Below, in pieces: positions 20,557-29,242 of a DNA stretch of 33,984 bases. Both the position numbers and the translations under genes were made by a program. Origin of the DNA: Chitinophaga pinensis (GTDB lineage: Bacteria > Bacteroidota > Bacteroidia > Chitinophagales > Chitinophagaceae); the NCBI GenBank assembly GCA_943327275.2, contig CALPWM020000004.1, forward strand, positions 1-33,984, written 5' to 3'. The notes beneath the pieces are model-generated. The model saw only the letters and a list, made by a program, of their open reading frames with translations. It searched no databases and was not told the origin of the DNA. The first letter of the stretch is position 1, and every line of letters starts with the position of its first letter.

Positions 20557-21911
20557 TGTTACATGAACTGGAAAAATGGGCCATCAAAGACAACCGGAAG
20601 CCCCTCGTCATAAGGGGTGCCAGGCAGGTTGGAAAAACAACATTGGTAAATGAATTTGCCAAGCATTATGCACAGTATATCTATTTGAACCTGGAGCTTA
20701 ATGAAGATAAAGAGCCATTCGAGGAATTCACGTCCATTGAAAATTTGGTAAGTGCCCTGTTCTTTTTAAAAAACAAGACATTATCCCAAAAAAGCAAAAC
20801 GCTGATCTTCATCGACGAAATCCAGGAAGTACCCAAGGCATTAAACATACTCCGCTATTTTTTCGAGTCTGTCCCTGAAATTTCAGTTATCGCCGCAGGA
20901 AGTATGTTGGAGACATTGTTTGACAAGAACATCAGTTTTCCAATTGGCCGGGTTGAATACAAAGTAATCAGACCTGTTTCGTTTCCAGAATTTCTCTCTG
21001 CCATAGGAGAAACAGCTGCCCTGAAGGAATTGACCCAAATACCACTTTCAAAATTTGCACATTCAAAACTCCTAGGATTATTTCACAAGTATGCTTTGAT
21101 TGGGGGGATGCCTGAAGTGGTGGAACATTATGCAACCCATAAGGACCTTGTTGCATTGGCTCCCATCTATGATGCACTGATCAATGGCTATTTACAAGAT
21201 GTAGAAAAGTATGCATCAAGCAATGCGCAAATACAACACATTCGTCATTGTATTCAAGCGTCATTTTCTCAGGCTGGTAAGAGAATAAAATTTGAAGGTT
21301 TTGGAAATTCGGCATACAAGTCTCGTGAAATGGGGGAAGCATTGCGAACGTTGGAAAAGGCATTGTTACTGCAACTGAATTACCCTAATACTACAGCCAC
21401 GCTACCGATAGTTCCTGACTTAAAAAAGTCTCCACGCCTTCAGATTTTAGACACAGGATTATTAAACTATTATGTTGGCTTGCAAAGAGATATCATAGGC
21501 ACAAAAGATTTGAACAGCATTTATCAGGGAACAATGATAGAGCATCTTACAGGCCAGGAATTACTGGCACCACAATTCAATGCACTGAGTGCTTTGCAGT
21601 TTTGGGTAAGAGAAAACAAGGGGTCTACTGCCGAAGTGGATTATATATATCCTTACGAAGGGCTGATCATTCCAATCGAGGTTAAGTCGGGCAAGGAAGG
21701 AACCTTAAAATCCTTGCATAGTTTCATGGACATCGCTCCTCATGATATGGCCATTCGATTGTATGCTGGTGAAGTAATGATAACTGAGGCAGTTACCCCA
21801 AATGGGAAAAAATACAAATTACTCAACCTTCCATATTTTCTTTCCTCCCAAATTGAAAATTATATCTCTTGGTTTAGACGAATTGGTTTGGTCGAAAAAT
21901 CCAATGATTGA
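20541..21911 (+). CDS. ATP-binding protein (AAA_14/DUF4143 family)
   Basis: Walker A IRGARQVGKTTLVNEFA; Walker B LIFIDEIQEVP; GRVEYKVIRPVSFPEFL; C-terminal STAEVDYIYPYEGLIIPIEVKSGKEGTLKSL nuclease-like fold. Confidence 0.93.
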   Translation: MFKRQLLHELEKWAIKDNRKPLVIRGARQVGKTTLVNEFAKHYAQYIYLNLELNEDKEPFEEFTSIENLVSALFFLKNKTLSQKSKTLIFIDEIQEVPKALNILRYFFESVPEISVIAAGSMLETLFDKNISFPIGRVEYKVIRPVSFPEFLSAIGETAALKELTQIPLSKFAHSKLLGLFHKYALIGGMPEVVEHYATHKDLVALAPIYDALINGYLQDVEKYASSNAQIQHIRHCIQASFSQAGKRIKFEGFGNSAYKSREMGEALRTLEKALLLQLNYPNTTATLPIVPDLKKSPRLQILDTGLLNYYVGLQRDIIGTKDLNSIYQGTMIEHLTGQELLAPQFNALSALQFWVRENKGSTAEVDYIYPYEGLIIPIEVKSGKEGTLKSLHSFMDIAPHDMAIRLYAGEVMITEAVTPNGKKYKLLNLPYFLSSQIENYISWFRRIGLVEKSND

Positions 21912-21983
21912 TCCATGAGTTCTTTCTGCAATTGGGACTACATCGAATGGATTTTTGCTTAACAAACTTATTTGATCAACCAA

Positions 21984-22922
21984 CTATCGTTTGGTGGCCG
22001 AAGCCATCCACGTCGCTGCATTTGACAATATCTGCATGACTTTTTCCTCCTTAAACACTGGAAATGTTTCATGTCCTGGCCTGAAGTAAAAAACCTTTCC
22101 TTTTCCAAGGTTCCAGAGCATCCCCGACCTGAACCATTCGCCTTTTTCCCAGGTTTCTTCAAACAGCACCTGATCTGGTGCAGGCACATGAAAAGGTTCA
22201 TTGTACATTTCAGTCTGTGGAATCATGAAATTCTTTGGTAAGCCTTTCATGATGGGATGGTTGGGCTGCAAAACATTTACATTGCTTGGTTTCCCATCAT
22301 TTCTAACGGATGGAAAACAACAAATGGGCAGATGAACCTCTGCTGTTTTATGTCCATCAGGAAACCTCCTCTCAACCATATATGGCGTGATTCTTGAATC
22401 GTATTTTGGGATGGTATACTGTTTTGTTGGAGATATAAATTTGAGATCTTCCTCTTTAAAGGTTCCGTCTGCCATTATCCTGATCTTGGTGATTTCATTC
22501 ATCGCCTGAACAAACGGCGTTGCCCAATGTGCTGAATGTAGGGCAATGAACGACAATTTTCCGGCCTTGATTCTTTCAACAATATCCTTTCCTTTTTGAG
22601 GAGATATCTCTGCTTGCTTAACATGACCCCACCAGATCAACACGTCTGTTTCGTTGAGTAAACTTTCTGAAATTCCTTGCTCAGCTTCATTTAATCCTGA
22701 AGAAACAACTGTAAATGCCGGATTCTTTTTCAATTGTTCTGCGATACAGTTTCCCAGAAAATTATCATAGGCTTCCTTTTCTGCATCGGATCTTTCATCC
22801 CAAATGAGAATGCGAATTTTTTTTGCATTTACTGGGACTGCATTCAGGTATGAAGGCATAAGCAATGCTGAAGCGGCAGCAATGGATGTGTTTTTTAAAA
22901 ACAAGCGTCTTTTATTTTCCAT
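21984..22922 (-). CDS. ThuA domain-containing protein
   Basis: RRLFLKNTSIAAASALLMPS signal; IRILIWDERS, DVLIWWGHVKQAEISPQKGKDIVERIKAGKLSFIALHSAHWATPF; FYFRPGHETFPVF. Confidence 0.9.
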   Translation of the reverse strand: MENKRRLFLKNTSIAAASALLMPSYLNAVPVNAKKIRILIWDERSDAEKEAYDNFLGNCIAEQLKKNPAFTVVSSGLNEAEQGISESLLNETDVLIWWGHVKQAEISPQKGKDIVERIKAGKLSFIALHSAHWATPFVQAMNEITKIRIMADGTFKEEDLKFISPTKQYTIPKYDSRITPYMVERRFPDGHKTAEVHLPICCFPSVRNDGKPSNVNVLQPNHPIMKGLPKNFMIPQTEMYNEPFHVPAPDQVLFEETWEKGEWFRSGMLWNLGKGKVFYFRPGHETFPVFKEEKVMQILSNAATWMASATKR

Positions 22923-22962
22923 GATTTACTATTGAAAGTTATCAAAATTTTCTGCCGTTTTC

Positions 22963-23766
22963 TCAATCCTCCAACACCTTCATCACCACCCGAAACCCAA
23001 TATCAGCCTGGGCCTTGGTATAGGATTTTTCGCTGGAGATGCGAACCTGATAGGCAGGGTCCTGAAAGCTTCCGCCCTTGGCGATGCCGTTTTCTTCAAT
23101 CATCTCTGCTACATTTCCACACATGTTGTACAAGCCAAATGAGTTGGGATAAAAAGATTGGATGGGGGAAAGAATATAGGTCTGCTGATCAGCGTTGATT
23201 TCATTGTACCTGTTGCTCGATGAATCAAAAACAAAATTGGTATGCTTGAAATTGCACAAATACTGTTTGCGATTGTTTTGAACAAAACCAGTTCCCCAGG
23301 TATACATTTTTGAAGTATCTCCTTTGTTCGCGGCAAAAATCCATTCCTCTTTACTGGGCAATTTGAACACCACTTTTTTATGCTTGCGGTTTGGATACTC
23401 ATGGTATTTTTCAGTCAGCCATTGGCAATATTGAAGGGCAGCTTCGTAGCTCACACCAACAACTGGATATTGATCATAGCTGGTATGGCGAAAATAAAAT
23501 TGAACAAGTGGGGAGGCGATTTGTGGATTGGCTTTCCAGACCAGCGTGTCAGGAAAGCAATGGTTGTATATGCCAGTTTTTTTGTTGCTCAACAAATCAG
23601 CGAGGAAGTTGCGATAGTCCAGATTGGAAACTTCATATTTTGAAACATATAAATCCTTCTGCGTTTTTACAAAATTTGATTTGATGTTTTTCAGGGCAAG
23701 CGGCTGATCTTCTATGATAGAAAATGAAACCAATGCGATGAAGCCAATACTGAAAGCCAATTTCAT
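22963..23766 (-). CDS. SUMF1/EgtB/PvdO-type formylglycine-generating enzyme family protein
   Basis: YVSKYEVSNLDYRNFL, PVVGVSYEAALQYCQWL, KLPSKEEWIFAANKGD, GLYNMCGNVAEMIEENGIAKGGSF, ADIGFRVV. Confidence 0.88.
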   Translation of the reverse strand: MKLAFSIGFIALVSFSIIEDQPLALKNIKSNFVKTQKDLYVSKYEVSNLDYRNFLADLLSNKKTGIYNHCFPDTLVWKANPQIASPLVQFYFRHTSYDQYPVVGVSYEAALQYCQWLTEKYHEYPNRKHKKVVFKLPSKEEWIFAANKGDTSKMYTWGTGFVQNNRKQYLCNFKHTNFVFDSSSNRYNEINADQQTYILSPIQSFYPNSFGLYNMCGNVAEMIEENGIAKGGSFQDPAYQVRISSEKSYTKAQADIGFRVVMKVLED

Positions 23767-23800
23767 AAAGGGCTGATTTGATCCTTATAAAGTTACGCGT

Positions 23801-23829
23801 TTGCCATCTCCCAATAATCTCTATTTTTG
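23801..23829 (+). promoter_or_regulatory. Candidate Bacteroidota sigma-A-type promoter for PQQ dehydrogenase
   Basis: TTG (23801-23803), 18-nt spacer, exact TAnnTTTG (TATTTTTG, 23822-23829), 21 nt before the ATG at 23851. Confidence 0.55.
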
Positions 23830-23850
23830 GTTTTAACAAGCGCTTGTCTG

Positions 23851-26019
23851 ATGAGTACAATCAAATACTATTTTTCTGTTGCCTTGCTTATTTGCACAGC
23901 AATGCTCGGTTGCATTTCATCGGGCTTGCATAAAACCTATACAGATTGGCGGGTTACGGGTGGCGGCAAGGAAAACCTGCATTACTCCTCCATCAAACAA
24001 ATTGATACCAACAACATCCAAAACCTTGAAATTGCCTGGATCTATCATACTGAAAACAAGGACCAGAAGCGCTTTGGTGCCATGGAATGCAATCCCATCA
24101 TCATCGATTCTGTGATGTTTGGTGTTTCGCCCAGGCTAAAACTCTTTGCGATCAATGCCAGTACTGGAAAAGAACTTTGGACATTCAATCCTGCAGATTC
24201 TGTTGCCAACAAGACCTGGCACCGCAACAGCGTTAACATGAATCGGGGTGTGGCGTATTGGGCTGAGGGTGAAGACAAACGCATCATCTACACAGTTGGT
24301 CCGGTGGCCATGGAAGTGAATGCATCAACTGGTAAATTGATCAGCAGTTTTGGGAACAATGGCGGCATCAACCTTGCCGCAGGGCTGGGTAGGGATTCCA
24401 CCAAAGTATTTGTTGCGCCCACCTCTCCTGTGATGGTCTACAAAAACCTGTTTTTCCTGAGTGGCCTGGTGGGTGATGAAACCCCCGGTCATATCCGCGC
24501 TTTTGATGTGAAAACAGGTCAGCAAAAATGGATTTTTCATACCATCCCTTATCCCGGCGAAGCCGGTCATGAAACCTGGGAAGACAGCACGGCGTATAAA
24601 TACATGGGCTCCACCAACAGCTGGGCGGGTTTTAGCCTGGACGAGAAAAGAGGAATTCTTTTTGCGCCCACCGGCAATCCTTCCAACGATTTTTATGGCG
24701 GTGGCAGGCTGGGGATGGGGCTCTATGGCAACTGCCTGCTGGCCATCAATGCTGAAACAGGAAAACTGATCTGGCATTTCCAGACAGTGCACCACGATGT
24801 CTGGGACTTGGACCTTCCAGCACCTCCTGCCCTGATCACGGTAAAGCACAATGGCAAAATGATTGATGCAGTGGCACAAACAACCAAAACCGGATTTGTA
24901 TTCCTGTTTGATCGTGAAACGGGTAAACCGCTTTTTCCGGTGGATGAAGTACCTGTTGATTACATGAGTCCACTCAAAAACGAAAAACTTTGGCCTACCC
25001 AGCCCATGCCCCGTTTGCCCAAACCCATTGTAAGACAGGCTTTCAACCATGCTGATTTGAACAAGTTGGTCAGCGACTCCAGCTACCGCAACATCGAAAA
25101 AAGATTCCTGGGCTATCGTTCAGGAAAAATGTTCAACCCACCATCAACTGAGGGAACCATTGTTTTACCGGGATACGATGGCGGTGCAGAATGGGGCGGT
25201 CCTGCTTTTGATCCTGCAACAAAACTGCTTTATGTCAATGCCAATGAAATGAGCTGGGTCTTGAACATGGTTGAAAACAAGCCGGATAAGAAAACGGTAA
25301 AAACAAAACTTGAAGCTGGCACAACACTCTACAGCCAGCATTGCATGGGCTGTCATGGCCCCGAAAGGCTTGGTGGTGGCGATTATCCGTCCATCATGGG
25401 TGTTGAGAAAAAATATACAACGGAGACATTCAACCAGCTGATCACTACGGGAAGAAGAATGATGCCGGGCAACAACAGCTTGAGCAGCGAGGAAAAAAAT
25501 GCCATTGCTGCTTTCATCCTTGACATCAAGGATGAACAGAAGAAACCATTTACTGGATCGGACACAAAAGAAGGAGTGGCTCAAAAACAAGGTTATGGGT
25601 TCACGGGTTACAACAAATTTTTAACCCCTGAAGGTTTCCCTGCGATCCAGCCACCCTGGGGTTCATTAACCGCCATCAACATGAATACGGGCCAACATGA
25701 ATGGAAAATACCGCTGGGAGAATTTGAATCATTGAAGGCGAAAGGCATTCCAACAACCGGCCGCGAAAACTATGGCGGACCCGTGGTTACAGCTGGTGGC
25801 CTTGTTTTCATTGGCGCCACTGCTGACGGAAAATTCAGGGCCATCAACAAACGAACAGGAAAAATCCTTCTTGAACTGGACCTACCCGCTCCGGGCGTAG
25901 CAACGCCTTCCGTTTATGCAGTGAATGGAAAACAATATATCGTCATCGCCTGCGGTGGCTCAAAATGGGAAGGCAAATCCAGCGATGCCTATGTGGCGTT
26001 TGCGTTGAAGGATCAATAA
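23851..26019 (+). CDS. PQQ-dependent dehydrogenase (quinoprotein) lipoprotein with internal cytochrome c domain
   Basis: Lipobox MLGC; propeller repeats (LFAINASTGKELWTFNP, WIFHTIPYPGEAGHETWED, HDVWDLDLPAPPALI); heme motif CMGCHG at the centre of an internal segment. ATG at 23851 preferred over the TTG start at 23827. Confidence 0.92.
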   Translation: MSTIKYYFSVALLICTAMLGCISSGLHKTYTDWRVTGGGKENLHYSSIKQIDTNNIQNLEIAWIYHTENKDQKRFGAMECNPIIIDSVMFGVSPRLKLFAINASTGKELWTFNPADSVANKTWHRNSVNMNRGVAYWAEGEDKRIIYTVGPVAMEVNASTGKLISSFGNNGGINLAAGLGRDSTKVFVAPTSPVMVYKNLFFLSGLVGDETPGHIRAFDVKTGQQKWIFHTIPYPGEAGHETWEDSTAYKYMGSTNSWAGFSLDEKRGILFAPTGNPSNDFYGGGRLGMGLYGNCLLAINAETGKLIWHFQTVHHDVWDLDLPAPPALITVKHNGKMIDAVAQTTKTGFVFLFDRETGKPLFPVDEVPVDYMSPLKNEKLWPTQPMPRLPKPIVRQAFNHADLNKLVSDSSYRNIEKRFLGYRSGKMFNPPSTEGTIVLPGYDGGAEWGGPAFDPATKLLYVNANEMSWVLNMVENKPDKKTVKTKLEAGTTLYSQHCMGCHGPERLGGGDYPSIMGVEKKYTTETFNQLITTGRRMMPGNNSLSSEEKNAIAAFILDIKDEQKKPFTGSDTKEGVAQKQGYGFTGYNKFLTPEGFPAIQPPWGSLTAINMNTGQHEWKIPLGEFESLKAKGIPTTGRENYGGPVVTAGGLVFIGATADGKFRAINKRTGKILLELDLPAPGVATPSVYAVNGKQYIVIACGGSKWEGKSSDAYVAFALKDQ

Positions 26020-26146
26020 AAATCAATTGACTTTTATTGTGAATTGAGCATTGGGTTTAACTATAACATTTCTATAAACCTTTTTCCATCTGCAAGTGGT
26101 TAACTTGGAGTTTGCAAAACCGCAACCATTCCAAAACACCAAAACA

Positions 26147-26683
26147 ATGTACATGCGAATTTTTTTGATGGCCTTACTGGTTTTTTATTTCATCAACGCC
26201 AAAGCTCAATCCATCCCCGTCAATACCGGCAGCAATTTCAAGGCCTCAGATGCCAAAATTTTTTTGGACCACCACAACAAGGTGCGTGCTGAAGTGGGTG
26301 TGGGTAAACTGGCATGGAGCAGCTCGCTTTCAAACTATGCACAATCCTGGGCCAATGAACTTGCTGATAAAAAATGCAAGATGAAGCACAGCAAATGCGT
26401 TGATGCAAACGGAAGAATCCTGGGTGAAAATATTTTCTGGGGAAGTTCTTCCGCTGTCTATGGAACCCTGGATGCCTCCAAATCCTGGTACGAGGAAAAA
26501 GCATATTACAATGGAAAGCCAATCGGTGAAAACAGGGGGAAAATGATTGGTCACTACACCCAAATGGTTTGGAAGAGCACCCGTGAAGTGGGAGCAGGCG
26601 TTGCCTACTGCCCCAGTGGTGCAATCATTGTGGTGGCCAGCTACCATCCCGCAGGAAATATTGTTGGATCGGTTCCGTATTGA
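26147..26683 (+). CDS. CAP (SCP/PR-1-like) domain secreted protein
   Basis: Signal peptide; FLDHHNKVRAEVGVGKLAWSSSLSNYAQSWANELA, LGENIFWGSS, IGHYTQMVWKSTREVGAGVAYCPSGAIIVVASYHPAGNIVG. Start at 26147 preferred. Confidence 0.93.
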   Translation: MYMRIFLMALLVFYFINAKAQSIPVNTGSNFKASDAKIFLDHHNKVRAEVGVGKLAWSSSLSNYAQSWANELADKKCKMKHSKCVDANGRILGENIFWGSSSAVYGTLDASKSWYEEKAYYNGKPIGENRGKMIGHYTQMVWKSTREVGAGVAYCPSGAIIVVASYHPAGNIVGSVPY

Positions 26684-26694
26684 AAAACACATCA

Positions 26695-27870
26695 TTAGAG
26701 CATCCCACTCAGCATCGACATCATGTCTTGTAATGGTATGGCCATGATCTGGCTTCCCATTGAAAACTGATCAGCCCCGGCATATACAACGAATTTTTTT
26801 TTCGCTTTGATATCATCAACGCCAATATGAAATCCTTTGGATACTGTTGGATTGGAACTCCTTTTGATCTCGATCGCCCACAGCTGCTGGTGGGTAATTT
26901 CTATCACAAGGTCTATTTCTGCGCCTTGTGCAGTCCTGTAAAAATAAAAGTTGAAATGAGAAGGTGATACTGCCATAAGGTTTTCAATCACAAATCCTTC
27001 CCAACTGCCTCCCACTAAGGGATGGCCCAATAAGGAATTGATCTCACCGATGTTCAACAAGGCATGGGCTATACCACTGTCCCTAACATAGACCTTGGGC
27101 ATTTTCACCAGCCTCTTTCCTGCATTGAAGGCATAAGGCTTCAAGCGTCGGACCAGCAATAGATCAACCATCAGGTCGAGATAACGGTTTGCCGTTGTCA
27201 CAGACACATCGATTCCCCTTGCCAAGGCAGACATGTTGATGATTGAACCTTGCTGATGCGCCAACATGGTCCAAAACCGGCCCAATGTTTCTGCAGGAAT
27301 GCGCGGGCCGATTTGCTGGATCTCCCTTTCAAGATAAGTGCGTATAAAATTTGTCCTCCAGACCAAACTCTGTCTTTCATTTTTTGCAAGCAGGCTGTCA
27401 GGAAATCCTCCGCGCAACCAAAGATCGTTCAGCCCTGTTGAACCGCTTGGATTCAATTCCAATAGATTGAGAGGGTGCAACTCAAGGTAAGCAATCCTTC
27501 CAGCCAGCGATTCACCAGATTGCCTCAACAAATCCATTGAAGCGGATCCGAGGAAAAGGAAGAGACCATTTCTTCTGCCCTGCCTACGTTGTTCATCAAT
27601 GATTCCCCGAATGGTTGAAAAGATTTCGGGTACCCGCTGGATTTCATCCAAAATCAGCAATTTATCCTGGTTTTCATGGTAAAAGGCGGGAAAATCGACC
27701 ATTTTTGCCTTATCCAGGCTATTTTCCAAATCCAAATACAATACCTTTTCTTTTGGCATAAAGCTTAGAGCAAGGGTAGTTTTGCCCACCTGGCGGGGGC
27801 CCAACAATGCTACAGCGGCATTATTGGAAAGTGCTTCCTGTAAAATAGGTTCTAGTCGTCTATCAATCAT
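26695..27870 (-). CDS. ATP-binding protein (AAA_14/DUF4143 family), second copy
   Basis: Walker A LLGPRQVGKTTLALSF; LLILDEIQRVPEIFSTIRGIID; LFLFLGSASMDLLRQSGESLAGRIAYLELHPL; C-terminal GAEIDLVIEI...WAIEIKRSS. Confidence 0.93.
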   Translation of the reverse strand: MIDRRLEPILQEALSNNAAVALLGPRQVGKTTLALSFMPKEKVLYLDLENSLDKAKMVDFPAFYHENQDKLLILDEIQRVPEIFSTIRGIIDEQRRQGRRNGLFLFLGSASMDLLRQSGESLAGRIAYLELHPLNLLELNPSGSTGLNDLWLRGGFPDSLLAKNERQSLVWRTNFIRTYLEREIQQIGPRIPAETLGRFWTMLAHQQGSIINMSALARGIDVSVTTANRYLDLMVDLLLVRRLKPYAFNAGKRLVKMPKVYVRDSGIAHALLNIGEINSLLGHPLVGGSWEGFVIENLMAVSPSHFNFYFYRTAQGAEIDLVIEITHQQLWAIEIKRSSNPTVSKGFHIGVDDIKAKKKFVVYAGADQFSMGSQIMAIPLQDMMSMLSGML

Positions 27871-27907
27871 CCATGTAAATTTACCACAATTTGTTAAATT
27901 TACATGG
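27871..27907. promoter_or_regulatory. 13-bp perfect inverted repeat abutting the second ATPase start codon
   Basis: CCATGTAAATTTA (27871-27883), 11-nt spacer, TAAATTTACATGG (27895-27907); ORF start codon at 27868-27870. Confidence 0.6.
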
Positions 27908-28027
27908 TTAATCTGAAAAAGATTCTGCCCAAATCTTCCTGAAATACAAGTTCAATACTTCAAATTTTTATTGTGAAACAAAATTTCACCCATTTGAATG
28001 ATATTGCAGCAATACAAGTAGAAACCG

Positions 28028-29242
28028 ATGAAAATACTGATTACTGCAGACTGGCACCTTGGGAAGAAACTGCACATGGAGGACTTTGGCCAGGACATGG
28101 CCCTGTTCCTGGACTGGCTGCTCAGGTACATCGGGGAAAATGAAATTGATCACCTGTTGGTGGCCGGGGACATCTTTGACCAGAGCAATCCTTCCAACGA
28201 GGCCACCAAGCAATACTATGATTTTCTTGTGCAGCTGCCTGCCAAGGGTTGTAGGGCGATTGTCACCTCCGGCAACCACGATTCCCCCTCATACCTTGAT
28301 ACGCCTTCATCCCTTTTGCATTCGCTTGGAACAACCGTGGTGGGCCGGTTTCCCGGAATGGATCAGGTTGAAAAAATATTGATCCCTATTGCCAACCGGT
28401 CAGGCAAGACCGAAGCCATTGTTGCCGCCATCCCATTTCTCCAGGACCGTTTCATCCGCCAGGTGGGCGAGAGCGAGGGCATCAAGGAAATCGACATCAA
28501 AATCCGGGAGGGCATGCGCAAGGTTTTCAAGGGCATCGGCGATGAAATGAAAAAACGATTCCCCGACCAATTGCATATCGGCATGGCGCACCTCCACGCC
28601 CAAGGCACAAAAGCCAGCGAAGCGGAAAGAGAAATCCAAATAGGCAATGAATTGGGCATTCCCTCAGATGCACTGGACCAGTTTGATTACCTGGGATTGG
28701 GGCATATCCATACCGGACAGCCTGTGCTCGAAGGGAAGATCCATTATGCCAGCAGCCCCATTTCACTGGGTTTTTCCGAAAACGTTTACAAGCACAAGAT
28801 CATCCAATTGGATATTGAAGGGAACAGTTTCAAACAGAGTTTCATCCCCGTTCCAAGATTCAGGTCGCTTTACCAGGTCAAAGGAACCATGCAGGAAGTG
28901 GAGGAAAAAATGGCCTTGCTAAAATGTAAATACGATCTGACGGCCCTGCTAGACCTTTCCATCGATGAACCAATTTTTGATCCAAAGCTCATGCCAAGGA
29001 TTGAAGCATTGAAAAATGAAATGGCTGGTCGGAACCTTAAAGTCGTCAGCCAGCGGGTGATTTTTCGTGACAAATCCAGCAGCAGAAAACTCGGAACCCT
29101 GGCGCATGACAGGGTAAATGACCTTCAACCCGCCGCCGTTTTTGAAAAGATCATTGAAGGGCGGGAAGAGAATGAAGAAAAAACCGCACTCAAAGACCTT
29201 TTCAACACCATTCTTGCTGACGCAACCCAACAACAACCATGA
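28028..29242 (+). CDS. sbcD: Exonuclease SbcCD subunit D
   Basis: MKILITADWHLGKKLHMEDFG, HLLVAGDIFDQSNPSNEA, AIVTSGNHDSPSYLDTPS, FDYLGLGHIHTGQPV; overlaps sbcC by 4 bp (ATGA). Confidence 0.96.
   Translation: MKILITADWHLGKKLHMEDFGQDMALFLDWLLRYIGENEIDHLLVAGDIFDQSNPSNEATKQYYDFLVQLPAKGCRAIVTSGNHDSPSYLDTPSSLLHSLGTTVVGRFPGMDQVEKILIPIANRSGKTEAIVAAIPFLQDRFIRQVGESEGIKEIDIKIREGMRKVFKGIGDEMKKRFPDQLHIGMAHLHAQGTKASEAEREIQIGNELGIPSDALDQFDYLGLGHIHTGQPVLEGKIHYASSPISLGFSENVYKHKIIQLDIEGNSFKQSFIPVPRFRSLYQVKGTMQEVEEKMALLKCKYDLTALLDLSIDEPIFDPKLMPRIEALKNEMAGRNLKVVSQRVIFRDKSSSRKLGTLAHDRVNDLQPAAVFEKIIEGREENEEKTALKDLFNTILADATQQQP

Noticed and set aside
24325-25050. 241-aa ORF antisense to the PQQ dehydrogenase
   Set aside because: Lies entirely opposite a strongly supported CDS, no recognizable domain or signal; typical shadow ORF.
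20541-27870. The two AAA/DUF4143 ATPases as a toxin-antitoxin or defense island
   Set aside because: They are ~5 kb apart on opposite strands with metabolic genes between, and no partner gene or transposase was found; only the upstream motifs were kept as findings.
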